This document shows, piece by piece, positions 21,026 through 33,125 of a stretch of DNA of 64,000 nucleotides. Under the pieces are notes generated by a model that did no database searches, had not been told where the DNA came from, and worked only from the letters and a program-made list of their open reading frames with translations. The stretch covers positions 3,851,501 to 3,915,500 of the forward strand of contig CM065646.1 in NCBI GenBank assembly GCA_033220425.1. Reading direction: 5' to 3'. Each line of letters starts with the position of its first letter. Position 1 is the first letter of the stretch. The stretch comes from Lepraria neglecta (taxonomy: Eukaryota; Ascomycota; Lecanoromycetes; Lecanorales; Stereocaulaceae). Made by a program: the position numbers and the translations under genes.

Positions 21026-22483
21026 CGTAAAAGATTAGTCGCTCATCAGGAGTAGACTTTGCGCCAAAACGTAAGCCTCTAGCCTATAATATTGGTCAGG
21101 GCATTGAGCCAGCACAAACATCGGCCCAACAAAGACATCCATGGTCAACCCATGTGTGAGAAGCTGGAGGTCTGCACAAAGCAGGTCTTCCAGTCTTTTC
21201 ATAGTTCGTTTAAATAACATTTTTTAGATCTGCATGACCAAAAAGCCATGCACCGTCAGGTGCCATGCACGTCCAGTATGTGGATCATACAAAGGCTCGA
21301 TGCGGTGTCCCGGAAGGTGTGCCTACAGGCATGGACAATGGCGCGCCCAAGTTCACGCGCATCATAAGGCCGATCATTATGCCATCAAGGTCGGGCATGT
21401 TCACTGAAGTCGCAACTCGCAACCCAACACCCTGGCCTTTTCTCGTCTTGTCTTGTCTTCCTTTCTATCATGTACCTTAGCCTAGTCAATATTGCTGTAG
21501 CATAGCTACCAACCAAAATCTGTTTACATCCTGACATATATCAGACTGACATTGAGTGCATACCTTTCAATAGATGCATGTCCGTCCCTCCAACGAGCCC
21601 AATCATGCCTGCACGCGGCCTTACCCTTAGCTTGAACATCATCTTCTTTGACATCCAGCGCTTGGAGGAAGAGGCCAACGTGACTTTCAAATATGTTCAT
21701 CTGCGCTGACCTTGCTCCATGGAGGCCATCATTCATGAATTCACGTCTTGGGGATCATCAGGTGGAAGAACCACTAATAGCTGGTCCCGTGGGAGACCAT
21801 TTCCCTACAGCAAGGTCCGCTCTGATTGCTTGATTTTAAGGACTCAGCGGCATCGTACTACTGGACGACAGAGGAAATAGGTCAAGTACCGAACACTTGA
21901 TGAAGTAAAAGCATTTGTCTTCCGCAGAGCTCCTGGGCGGCAAAAATACCCAGGACCGCAGTGGAACTTTGCTAAGCACCACACCCACATCTTCGACTTC
22001 TGTGCATTTGGACAAAGCCGTTGCCAGTGAGAATGCCATGATGATTGTATTTCTGAAATTCCTATCAGTCTCAACTGGAATGCTATCTTGGAGCTAAATA
22101 TCTTGCATGGAGCCCGATTCTAGCTTAGTTTTATCATTCGTGAGGATGTGTGAGATTTCACTGAGTTCGTCCAAAGGCGGAGAAGGGCGGCGATGGCCGA
22201 AGTCATCGAAAGGACAGAACTTTTCTGCTTCGATTGCGTATTGGGCTTTGGGGTCTGAGTTTGACGTCGCATTTGGCGTTTGTGATTAGCTAGGGATCGC
22301 GTATTGTGGGGACGACAGATGGAACTGAAGACGAAGAATGCCCCTGGAGAGACTTGGTATCACGTATGAATATTGGAGCGGCATTCATTTCGGTGAGCGT
22401 TGGATTCAATCCATCTCATGTCCGGAAACAGTCCAAAGTGCACGTATCGCGATGTGGGCAACGGTTTCTGCAATCCCCTGGTC
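21026..22483. other. Intergenic, no gene supported
   Basis: Short frames on both strands; one on the minus strand (22039-21836, begins MAFSLATALSKCTEVEDV) looks protein-like but has no family and no clear splice partners. The right end is the 3' flank of the GTPase gene. Confidence 0.35.
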
Positions 22484-23181
22484 TCACATAGCAACGCATC
22501 CCCCTTGTGACATTCCCCCAGCCTCAGTTGTAGTCTTAGCAGCAGTCCTTGCAATATCCTCAATCACTTCGTTCATCAGCTCGCCCGTCGTGGCCGAGCA
22601 TTCGGCATACCGATCACAGCGTAGGTCTTGAGCAACCTTGAGACCCTAGAAGTGACTTTCGCATCAGCACTGCGGAGCGGAGGCTGCCATCGATTCAATA
22701 CCCACCTCCTGAGGGTATATAACTCCTTCCTCCTCCTTCCTTAAATCCCTCTTCAGCCCCAGTACCATGACGGGTATGTTCTCTCTATCCCGCATGTAGC
22801 ACTCCACTGCTCTTTTGAACCAGACGTGCTGCAGATTTACCAAGCTTCTTCTGTTATCAATGCCATAGCATAATACTACGAAGTCTGGCCGGAGGAGGGT
22901 GTAGTTCTCTGGGCAAGCGGTATCGTAGAATTCGAAGCGGTAGGGCCGATTGTACATGCGTATGTCCCAGACGAAGGGTTGATCTAAGTCACGCAGGAGA
23001 GGAAGAGAGGTGGTCTTCTGGCGCATGGAGTCGGCGCCATGGCTGAGCTTGCTGAGGTGGGCGTGTTTCAGAAGTTGGAAGCGAGAGCGGATTGGGAATG
23101 GGAGACGTACGAGAGAAAGGTCGATTTGCCGCAGTCCGAGTCACCTAGGAGCAGTATAATGATTGTGGGTGGCTCATCCAT
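22484..23181 (-). CDS. Divergent Rho/Ras-like small GTPase with CaaX end
   Basis: Three exons: 23181-23111, 23051-22706, 22645-22484. The introns are 59 and 60 bp and the spliced protein is 192 aa. The P-loop GDSDCGKST is at residues 13-21. The usual DTAGxE is replaced by DTACPENYT. The base-binding NKxD place reads LGLKRDLR, lacking the Asn. The SAK-type loop is YAECSATTGEL, and the conserved EDIARTAAKTTTE stretch follows. The C-terminus is CVAM, a CaaX prenylation box, so attachment to membranes is likely. Fungi have a family of such Rho-like proteins with altered G motifs; GTP binding and hydrolysis may be weak. The P-loop is split from the rest by the first intron. No neighbour suggests a pathway. 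Confidence 0.87.
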
Positions 23182-24032
23182 CGACTGATCCTCCTTGACG
23201 CCGAGTATGCAGTACAGTACTACTATGTGCAGATCGTTGATTCCTCAAGAGCCCTGCCTGCAGCCTGCGCAATCGGAGAAGATAGCATGGAGGCGCTAGC
23301 GCTTAGTAGAGCTTAGCTGAATGATTATGTAATCGAGGTCAAAGGCGTTGGTTAAAACTTTTGCGTTGGGAAGCATGCCATCCCTCACCACCACCCTACT
23401 TGAGCCATTGTTGGTTGAATACTGCCCGAATCTGGCCTCAAGGCTAGGTAGGAAACTTTTACACATGTAGCATTATGACTACCACTGCATCCATGACAAT
23501 TTTGATATTTGATTTGATTGACGGCTTGGAAAGCTTCATCCGTTCGGGCTGAGTACCGACAGCAATAGTAACCTCCATTTGAAAATAGCTACTCCATACC
23601 ACATACGCTGCTCTCAGATCTTGTACCAAGCCGTCGCTAGCTATCAGCCCTGATCAGAGTGATCGCTACCCAATGCGTGATTCTATCCCCTTGCTAACAT
23701 TTGTCCAGACCTCGACGGCGTTTCATGTGTGATGTTTCCTGCCTCCTGCATGCGGAAAACTTGCAAAATACACTTGTTCTAGCCCAATTCCCGGGGAGGG
23801 GCGGGATATTTTGCACCAAATCATCGCTTGGCTGCCACACCCGTACCCTGCACAACAATCCTCCTCTCCCGCACCAATGAAACACTCCAAATCTTCCGTC
23901 CTCTTCTAGCAATTATGAACATGGAAAAGTGCAAAGATATGGGTCCAACATGTTCCTTCTCACCTCTGCCCCATCCTACCCTCTCTTTTTTTCCTTTCAT
24001 AGTCCTCTTCCTCTTTCTATCAGCGACACTAT
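23182..24032. other. Intergenic with a possible signal-peptide exon
   Basis: Mostly without features. Near its right end (about 23925-24060, plus strand) a strongly hydrophobic sequence, FFPFIVLFLFLSATLCG, preceded by a Met, looks like a signal peptide in a frame different from that of the protease-like gene that follows. It may be that gene's missing first exon. Confidence 0.4.
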
Positions 24033-24062
24033 GTGGGAAGAGCTTCAGTTCAAAAACTAATG

Positions 24063-26188
24063 AGAATGCAATTCCTTTCTCGCATCCTCTTCCAACCACC
24101 TCACATGGAATCACGATCTGTCACGACCGATAACTCTCTGGCTTTCTCCTTTACCCCCAGCGGTAACTGGGATGGCAACGATGGAGGTTGGTCCACCTTT
24201 GCGATCAGCGTGGGAACTCCCGCCCAAATTTTCCGTGTCTTGCCCTCGACAAACGGTCTGGAGACATGGATACCAATGGCAGACAATTGCTCTCAAGGCA
24301 TGGCCTGGTGTGGTAATGCACGTGGAGTAGAGCCCTTCAACGGTGGGTTTTCAAATCCTTACACGGGCTCACCCAATGAGTTACTCACCTCCACTCTCGA
24401 TGCCGGAGTGACTTGCACAGCGGATAGATCTCCAATGTGCATCAATTGCGTCAGTGTCGATGGCAAATGCACCAACGGCCCTTGCACCGGACGGAATTGT
24501 TGTGGTGATCCTCCCGGTAACTGTAATTCTCAAGGCTGCAATGGACTGAGTGGGATCTGTACTGGATCTTACATTGGTTGCCCATGCGTCGGAGTCGACT
24601 TCAACGCCGCCCCAAACACTCAATCAAACCGTGGCGCGTTCAGCGCTCTAGTGGCATCAGGATTCATGACCAACCAATCGTCCACTTGGTCGGAAAGAGG
24701 CAATTACCCGCTTTTGACCGAGAACTTTCTCAACATTCAAAGCTATGGGCAGTATGGACTGGACACTGTGGGCTTAGGTGTGGATCCCTCTGCAGGATTG
24801 ACCTTGTCCAAAACTGTGGTGACTGGTATCTCAACAGAGCCCTTCTACCTTGGCAACCTAGGCCTGAAATCCTCGCATTCAACAGGCTTGAATGATTCAA
24901 CTGCAACGTTCATGACACAGCTAAAAACGCAAAACCTCATCCCAAGTCTCTCGTACGGTTACACGGCAGGTGCTTTATATCGTAAGTAAATTCACATTCA
25001 CGTCTCAGGGCGAATTATAACTTGTGCTATATAGTTGAACAACCTGTCTTGGGTAGTCTTACGTTGGGAGGCTACGACTCTTCGCGATTTCTCCAAAACA
25101 GCGTGACCTTCCCACTTGGTGGCAACGACTCGAAAAGTCTCGTGGTTAGAATTCAATCAATTTCCGCCACTGAAACGCTTACCAACAATGTCACGCTCTT
25201 ATCCACCGGCGTTGCTGCTCTCATTGACAGCACACTATCATTCATCTGGCTTCCTCTCTCAGTCTGTCAAGCATTCGAACAAGCATTCGGGCTAACTTGG
25301 AATGCCTCCAAGGAACTCTACCTTGTCAATGACACCGTCCATCAGCAATTGCTGTCCAAGAACCCTTCCGTCACATTCACACTTGGCAATCTCACCTCAG
25401 AGCATGGTTCGGTTAACATCACTCTACCATACGGTGCATTTGATCTCCAGGCGTCCAGTCCCATCTTCCCCAATGGCACGAACTACTTTCCTCTTCGGCG
25501 CGCGTCAAATGCCCAGCAATACACCTTAGGCAGAGCCTTTCTTCAGGAAGCGTATCTACTCGTCGACTATGAGCAGTCAAACTTTTCGGTATCCCAAGCC
25601 CAATTTTTGGGTAACAATAATTCTAATATCATCACTATCGACCATTCTAATAAATCGTCCGCGACGAACACTACAGCCTCCAGCGGTCAACCTTCCCACC
25701 ACTTGAATCGGGCAGCCTTAGCTGGAGTAGTGGCTGGTCCTTCGATTGCGATAATTGTTCTTTGCACTCTTGCATTCTTCGTCTTCCGTGCTTTTCGGCG
25801 TCGCCCAGCATCTCACTATTATGACACATCAACATCCTCGACTTCGCCTATCGAAAAGAAAGACAACTGGCCTAGTAGCCCTAGCAATAGGAGTAATGTT
25901 CCTAATCAGCATATCCTCCAGGCCATTGTTTCAGCAGATAGCGAAAACTCGTTACACACGGCCCAAATGATCGGCGAGTTGGAGGATATGCAGAATGTAC
26001 CGCCTGGAGCCCCTAGAGCTGTGGTACCACCATGGGCGAAATCTCGCCAGGAATTAGCAGGCTGCAACGTGTCGAAGGAGCTCCCACAGACCCCATTACC
26101 ATCGCGACCGAGAACGCCGACGCGAAGGGCAAAACACATCTATGAACCTGCGGCCGATGAGCATGGGATCGCGCAGTATAAACGCTGA
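24063..26188 (+). CDS. Membrane-anchored aspartic-protease-like protein lacking the first catalytic Asp
   Basis: Exon 1 ends at 24981 and exon 2 is 25035-26188; the 53-bp intron (24982-25034) has donor GTAAGT and acceptor ATATAG. The protein has a pepsin-like (A1) fold signature: WDGNDGGWSTFAISVGTPAQ, YGLDTVGLGV, LTLGGYD and AQQYTLGRAFLQEAYLLVDY. At the first active-site position the text is VLPSTNGLETW, where DTG is expected, so the first Asp is absent. The second site reads ALIDSTLSFIW, with Asp kept. A Cys-rich insertion (about 24410-24600) and many N-glycosylation sequons indicate an extracellular domain. One membrane helix (GPSIAIIVLCTLAFFVF) and a disordered cytoplasmic tail follow. The family is common in ascomycetes and is probably not a protease; a sensor or binding role is possible. 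The true start is uncertain because no signal peptide is in frame at 24063. Confidence 0.85.
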
Positions 26189-27482
26189 AGCTGATGGAAG
26201 ACTTCGGAGACCAAGGTTTCGATTTCGGCTCCATAGAATACGCACATTCGCGTGGCCTTCCCCAAGCCCAATAACCACAATAAACAAATCGGAAGGCCTG
26301 GCAATATCGGTACTCAGATAGTGGAGGCTCCTTGCGAGGCAGTTGGTGGATTTGGCAGTGCACAAACACATTCATTGCTTTTGACGTTGGCTGTCTAGAA
26401 CCTTCTAACCCAAAGTGTTTCCTCGGCATGCACGAATCTTCTAGCGTTTCCTCGCCGAGCCATATCAGGACTGGTGTATACTAGGATGTTCAACCCTGAG
26501 AACGCGGACATCATTTAGAATGCTTCTCAACACCTGGGTTCTGAAACTTCGCCTTCATCTCGTCAAGCTCAAGATCGCAAAGTCCTGCAACTTCTAATAA
26601 ATTAGTCAGCCTCTAGACAGTGTCTGAAAGTTGGCCCGGCGCCAAGAGCCTTCTCGATCAAGAATATAGGAGTGACGATTGGTGGCGGCTACCTAGGTTG
26701 GGAAACATTCATTCAGGTGATGAGATCAACAGTAAGTTGGCATCTCGAAGTGTTTCTGGGGTACTCTGACTAAATGCTGTATAGATATATGGGATTATGG
26801 ATCCGCTAGCAGCACACCGCCGTACAATAGAGCCAAAATGTGCAGCTGGTAGATGGGATGTATCCCTCTCTCATGGGTAGTATGTAGGGGATAGGGAGGA
26901 GACAGAGTCGGTTAAAGGCGTTGGGGATTTACGTAATGGTACTGCATATGGAAGTCTGTCCTTTCCGAATGACTATATTTAAAGGAACTGGGAGAAGGGA
27001 CGGGCATAATCAATGGTGTTAGGCGCATGGCAGATATGAATTCACCCCTTGCGGCTAGCCGACAGGGAGATGTAATGAAGGCACGCAAAGGCGCTAGTGA
27101 ACATATTGTAGGTGATATACATGGAAATTTCCTCTTCGACTGCTCTCCTTTAGGGGATGGGGAGACTATAATGCGCGTACTTCAAGTCCCGAGGAGTATG
27201 CACGTGATACTGTTTGGTGGGCGAAGGCGAGTGCTTTTCGAATGTCTAGGGGGCTGCGAATCATGGAACGTGAACATTTTGGGGAATGAAGCCGAATTTG
27301 CGCCATGATTGAATAGTGTTAGGAAAAATTCAAATGTACTACGTGGGTAATGAATTGAAGTCTTTAGCAAAGCAGTGCGACCAGAGCCCGTGAACCATGT
27401 ATTGTTTGGGAATCGAAGCCAAGATGAGCGGCAAAAGTGAAAAGCGCCGTGTCTGCATACAATGAATGACGTCCCTTCAACT
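26189..27482. other. Intergenic between convergent genes, no gene supported
   Basis: About 1.3 kb of 3' flank and spacer. Short open frames only. Confidence 0.45.
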
Positions 27483-28308
27483 CTACCCCGATGCCAGCTT
27501 CTGCAACGATGAGAGAGCTCCATTGAAAATATCCGAATCACCACCATAGGTATACGTATCTGCATTCTGCCAGATAGTCTGGTAAGGCCAACCCCCAGGA
27601 ATTGTGCCGACGCTACTACCATATCTCGCCAGGACAAGCGGACATGTGGTATGGAAAGCAGCGCTATTACCCGTGCAAGTGGACCACCAATCATTCGTGC
27701 TGTAGATCATAGGGTAGCGAGTAGTTTTGGTGTGATAGGTGCTGACAAAGCTTTGAATCCAGGCAACCATTGCAGATGTACTCAGACCATAGCAGGTAGC
27801 GCCGTTGGGATTGTACTCAATGTCCAGCATCCCCGGCAGGGTGATGCCATCACCAGACCATCCTCCGCCATGGGCAAGGAAGTAAGTGGCTTGGGCGGCG
27901 CCGGTGCTTGTGTCGGGATGCGCAAAATGGTATCCGCCGCGGATGAGGCCTGCATTTGTTGCTCCGGTGTAATGGCTTGAGAATGATGGATCAATGTACG
28001 TAGTGCCTTCGGTGGCCTACATTTCTTTCTATTAGCAGTGCTTGGAGGTTTCTTTTTGAGATGAGACGAGAAAAGCTCATATACTAGAGCGCTTGATTTG
28101 ATGGGATGATTGAAAGGTTAGACGGCACACCTTATCTTACCTTTATAATGACGAAGCGGGCACCGCTATTGTAGGCACCTTGGAAGTTGACAGTGGGTTG
28201 GTAGTTGGAAATATCGAAACCTTGGACAGTGGCTCGCCTTTCGAGAGGTGCAGGAGTAGCAGTCGCTAACTTGAGAGCGACGAGAATGAGCGCAGTAGAG
28301 ATCTTCAT
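27483..28308 (-). CDS. Secreted GH25 lysozyme (muramidase)
   Basis: Two exons, 28308-28141 and 28016-27483, with a 124-bp intron (28017-28140, donor GTAAGA, acceptor TGTAG) in phase 0; 233 aa. The start at 28308 gives a signal peptide (MKISTALILVALKLATATPA). GH25 hallmarks are all present: QGFDISNYQP, GARFVIIK then ATEGTTYIDPSF across the splice, GLIRGGYHFAHP, and the catalytic GMLDIEYNP with its Asp and Glu. The closing WQNADTYTYGGDSDIFNG is also typical. Fungal GH25 enzymes of the Chalaropsis type cleave the beta-1,4 bond between MurNAc and GlcNAc in bacterial peptidoglycan, so a role against or in use of bacteria is likely. The family has scattered distribution between bacteria and fungi; the intron shows the gene is well settled here. 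Confidence 0.95.
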
Positions 28309-29381
28309 AATGGAGATTTTATGGCAGTGGCAATTGGTAGTTGGAGCTCGAGGAATGAAAAGAACACCGCGCAGGGCTCGCAGAAAATGGCATGACGACC
28401 AGCCATAGGCTTTCATATATAATTCTTTAGCATAATCAGTGCCGCTCTTTTAGATAACGGTGAACACACAATGTGGTCATGTACCCACACTCGCCGGTCC
28501 TCATTTCGCCAGTGTTGGGGGTAATGGGGATCATAAGGGCCATCCCTCAATGATGATTGGGCCATGGTGCTGTGTTTCATGTAGCTATCACACCACACCA
28601 GCCGTTAGCGAGCTTGGCTGGATCATAGCGTTCGAGAAACTTACAGTGCAGACCCTAGGGGGTCAGGGCGTTCGGCGGCAGGAAGCATAGAGATCGACGA
28701 TGGACATGAGGGCGTATGCAAGGAAGCTTTCTAGGGATTCGTTAAATAGCCCCAGGGTTACTGTGGGGGCCGGCCCTTGCCGCACCATGGCGAGCCCCGG
28801 GCGCACTTGTAGCGACGATCTCCCCCGAAGCTCGCTAAGGGCCCGCAATCTTCAGCGTCTGCTAATTTTTGTGATAATTGTTACCAGTCGTGTGCAGGTC
28901 AAACAGGCGCTAAAATATATGCCAGAAGCTTACAAGGCACGAGCAAAGCAGCACAGATAACAACTTTAGAATCTTTGTCACCTTCCCGAATAAGCAGGTA
29001 AGCAAAGTGTGTCAACGACAACATGGAAAGCGGCGGATTCGATAAGAAAGTATTAGTCGAGTGTTCTTCAAGATAAGAAAGCACCGACGTCTAGAGCGGC
29101 GAACTCAACGCAGTACTAGTGTTCACGCTTCGACAATATCAGCACCAAGACTAGTCGTTTTTGACCAACTGATGTAGTGCTTTAGCTGCTGAAAGGGGAC
29201 TATTCCTAGACAAGTCCAAAGCATGCCCGCGATCTCGATGAGGTGGAAGTTCCCAAAGATAAACATGATGTTCCGCGGTCCTATCACAAACACCATCAAC
29301 AAAGGGTTGAACATCTATGCCGTCAAGAAAATTTTGCGACCTAGAAGGAAGAAAACATTGTAGCCAGACTTCCTGTGGACA
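28309..29381. other. Intergenic, no gene supported
   Basis: Promoter of the lysozyme gene followed by featureless spacer and the 3' flank of the F-box gene. Confidence 0.45.
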
Positions 29382-31250
29382 TTATATCCTACCTTCACGA
29401 CGGTATTCCTCAATGCGCCTCAAAATCTCCTGAATGTCGGCCCAGATCCTATAGCGATTTCGTAGCCCTCTCAGCTTGTCCCAATTTATTTTGACCTCAT
29501 AATATACCCGGCACCAGTTTATTGTTTTCGTAGAAGAGATTACTGGCAGCTCCGCTTGTGGTTTCGGAGGTGTCACATATGGCTTCTCTATGTATTGATG
29601 ATCTTGAGACCATGCCTCCAATATCTCCGGCATTTCGTCTTTCACGATAGCACGCTGTTCATGGAATCGTCGTTGGGTTTCCTCGTCTGCTCTCTTCGCT
29701 CGATCCCTTCTCGTTTCCTCCTCGCGAAGCTCAAATACTGAGGTAGTGGCCCAGAAGGAGCGTTCCACATCGTCCCAGAGCTCCCAAAGCCAGGGCATCT
29801 CTTCTTCAAGCAGGCGCCGCCAACGTAAAAGTGGCAAGTACTCTGCACACGACGCTAGTCGCAAGCTTGCCATATCAAGCGGGCTGAATAGGTCAAGGAT
29901 TGCGTCTATAAGCTCTCGCGGCAGCTTTGAAAACGGATCGTTGACGCTCCGTTGCACCTGACTGAACCACTGAAAAGGGAAGAGAACGCAGCGAAGGAAC
30001 GAGAACCGGATTTGCGGCAAGCCATGCATCGCCACGCTGGTGAAGCCACCATTGATCGTACCCTTTAAGCACGGCCGGATGACGAGGGAAGCTACGATCA
30101 GATGCGTAATCAGACTCAAGCCGGCGCCACCCTGCCAGGCCCTCGATGTCGACATGGCCAAAGTGGAGACGTGATAGGCGAGTGAATATCTCAAAACAGG
30201 TGGGGTGAAAGGGCATCGGGGTGGTGGAATCGTTGGACTATGAAAGTATGACTCGGGGGTCAGCAACGCCCTCTGTAATACCGGAGAGACCATCTCACCT
30301 CCATGTTACGATCTGAATCATACAAGAACGCTGTGTCAGGCATTAAATATTTAGCATCGTGACGAGCTGGCGTGAACTTAGGATGACCCTCATCGCGTGA
30401 AGGCATGAAGTCGCTCAGACCAGACAGAAAGTAGTCGCTACTCAGCTCGAACTCTTGGTCATCTAGCTCGGATTTCCAGTCTGGCGTTTTGCGGACCAGA
30501 CATTGCAGTGTGCTGCAGCCTCTCATCTGTTCGGCAGTGACTTCGAAGCCAGAGTAGCCGTGGGGGTGCTCGCACCCAGGCCCAGCGACATGCTCGAAGC
30601 TACTACGTTCATCGCAGCTGTCATCCTCTTCGTTGATCCACATGCTATCGTCCTCCTCATCGTTGCGTGACACGGCGCCAAGGGACAAGGACGTGTCTTG
30701 TTGGCGATGTCCTATTTTGGCTGACTTGGCCGGTGACGATTCCAGCTCATCCAAAACGTCAGAATATTTTGCCGGACTGCGGCTGCTCTGGCTACGAATG
30801 GAACTTCGCTCCACAGTGTCATCCTCTGGGGAGGTTCTGCATAGGCCGTTGTCCGATTCGCCTTCGTCGTTGAGATCCTCCTCGCCCGTGACCAAACTTT
30901 CGTCTGACTGATACTCAAAGACCTCATCATCTTAGTCTTAGTCACTTTCATACACATAGATATAACCATTTTCCTCGTCATCAAAATCGCCAGTGTTATC
31001 GTTCTTAGTAATCCCACTAGTACTCTCACGTGGCGGACGAACATCTCTTCTTTTGTTTTTACACCCAGCCGAAGCCGGGCAGTTGGCGTAATGTTTGCTG
31101 ACGAAAGTATTGTGAAAGCCATTCTCAGCTAGGTTTGCGCCTCCTATGGAATTCCAGGCCGCATGGAGAGGCTCATCTGCTCTTCGAATCCGTGAAATGT
31201 TGAAGCTGACCCCACATAGTTTATAAGGAATCTAGCGTTCCAAATAAATA
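29382..31250 (-). pseudogene. F-box protein gene, probably decayed
   Basis: Reads from about 31250 to 29382. Early text LCGVSFNISRIRRADEPLHA and FVSKHYANCPASAGC belongs to a fungal F-box family with an N-terminal Cys-rich part. An acidic stretch follows. After a good 61-bp intron (30238-30298) comes CFEIFTRLSRLHFGHVDIEG, then the F-box itself, DPFSKLPRELIDAILDLF, near 29960-29900, and a charged C-terminal half. Two TAA codons stand close together in the acidic stretch (near 30940, text ESD then D then DDEVFEY). The frame also shifts by one base between VPSLRSL and the F-box (near 29960-30010). No plausible intron explains all of these, so I call it a pseudogene; a very small intron at 30940 cannot be excluded. 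If active it would be a substrate adaptor of SCF ubiquitin ligase. Confidence 0.65.
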
Positions 31251-32377
31251 CTATGCTCCAAACTCTGCCACTAACGTGATCTTCTCACCTCCGAATAGCC
31301 TTATACAGAAGGTCAGTAAGTGTTGGAAACGGTCTGTCGGGAATTGAGGCATGTTGCTACATGACTAACCCATTTACGGTACTCTCGCTAAGTAAGCTTA
31401 GGTCTGTACAGCAAGCGTGTTTCTGATCGGATGAATATCGATGAGGCTGAATACTACCATCAGGACAGTATCAGAAACCTCGTCTTCAACACGCAATGTT
31501 GGGGTGAGACTTACTTCTGTGTCTCAGCCCACTTTGAAGAGTGCAAGAGGTAAGAGAACTTGAACGGTGGTATGCTTGTTTGAGTTATAGATGGAACAGA
31601 GGGATCTGGGAAATGCCATGTGTATCTCGCGTTAATGACTAATCATTCCTTAGGGTCCACGCAAAGTACGCTAAGCAGGGGCTTATGCAGGCATCATGAT
31701 AGGTCACTCTATTGCCTCTTTTTGTTTGCCCAGCGTACATTAATTTGTTCAGATTTAGCTGCATAGAGTGGTCTCATCATTTTTCTATATTCCCCCCATT
31801 TTGAGTTTTGTCATTAAAGCGTTGGTCCCGTGCAAAATTCTGTTGAAAAAATCGCAAGTCTCAGCGAGCTCAAACCCTAACAAGTCTATCATATGCTTTC
31901 CTCGGTATTATTTCCCTACCTTTGTACTTCTTGCAGGCTCCAAAAAGGGCTTCATATAGCTATAGCATACTTTAGCTCTTCACTACTGCGATGGCAACTG
32001 CAGCAATTCACGAAGGATATTCTGTGAAGAGGATGCCAACAGTTCGCGATTGAGCTGGAGGCACGGCTGCTTGGCTGTTTTTGTTGGCGACGCTGGAATT
32101 CGCTGCTTCAAAGCATATAAATAAGGTTATTATTCCCCTTGACTTGGAGCAACTCCACACCTGAGAGCGAGGAGCAACCCTCGTCAACTTTTTTTGACCG
32201 TAAAATATTGTTCTTCCACAGGGATGGGGCTCGATGTGCCTTGGCCTGATATTACAGGAACCAAAGATGAGCGGACAAAAGCTGCAGTGATCATCATTTG
32301 GGGTGGCATTTCTGATATGTATAGCCAGGACCGCGTGATTATCACATGCTTGTTCACACGTTCCTCAAGGCATATAT
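31251..32377. other. Intergenic, no gene supported
   Basis: Flank between the F-box relic and the BVMO relic, which point away from each other. Short frames only. Confidence 0.4.
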
Positions 32378-33125
32378 ATGGCCATTGAGCTTCTTCGTAA
32401 CCACCACATCAGCGATTTCGTCATTGTAGAGAAGGGCGGTGGTTTCGGTGGCACTTGGTCCGTCAGCCAACATCCGCTAGACTCGAACCAAGACTGATAG
32501 CCAAAGGCGTGACAATAACTACCCAGGATCCTGCTGTGATGTGTGGAGTCATCTGTACTACTACTCATTCGAGCAGAACTCGGAATGGACTCGGGCCTAC
32601 CCAGGCCAACGAGAGATTCTGGTATGTAAAATGCTGGTCTCAGGATCGAGCATATTTGACAGCTGGCTCTAGGAATACCTGATGGCTGTAGCACGAAAGC
32701 ATGAGCTGTACAAGCATGCTCGATTCGATACGTTGGTCACGAAAGCAACGTGGGACGAGGAGCAGCTAAGATGGCGGGCAAAGATAAAAGTCGAAGGAGG
32801 AAATGACTCGGAGTTTGGAGATAGCTACACCATTGAGTTAGACTCTATTATTTCCGATGTTGGCTAGCTCCGCGCTCCAAACTACCCTAACATTCCTGGA
32901 CCTCGAGGGAAAGACGATGCACTCAGCGAGATGGGACTGGAGCTACAGCCTTGAGAACAAGAGAGTTGCAGTCATCGGTCAGGCACTCACAGTAGTCAAA
33001 TACATCGCTCAGCCCACTAATGTTGGAATACAGGTGCGACTGCTGCTCAAATTGTGCCCGATGTAGCCAAAGTTGCCAGCAGTTGACAGTGATACAACGT
33101 TCCTCTGGACCGCTCAAAGCTTAAC
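32378..33125 (+). pseudogene. Baeyer-Villiger/flavin monooxygenase relic
   Basis: Begins in mid-Rossmann fold with MAIELLRNHHISDFVIVEKG and the FAD-site text GGGFGGTW. In a second frame CCDVWSHLYYYSFEQNSEW and AYPGQREIL follow. A believable 51-bp intron then leads to EYLMAVARKHELYKHARFDT and a well kept segment to SIISDVG, where a TAG stands. Later pieces are APNYPNIPG, KTMHSARWDWSYSLENKRVA and QQLTVIQRS. The N-terminal GxGxxG glycines and the C-terminal half are not found. This is a truncated flavin-dependent monooxygenase of the class I BVMO type, which inserts oxygen next to ketones including steroids. At least three frame changes and a stop make it non-functional. It is on the same strand as, and 0.7 kb before, the CYP51 relic. 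Confidence 0.8.

Noticed and set aside
21836-22039. Protein-like minus-strand frame beginning MAFSLATALSK
   Set aside because: Only 67 residues, no recognisable family and no supporting exon.
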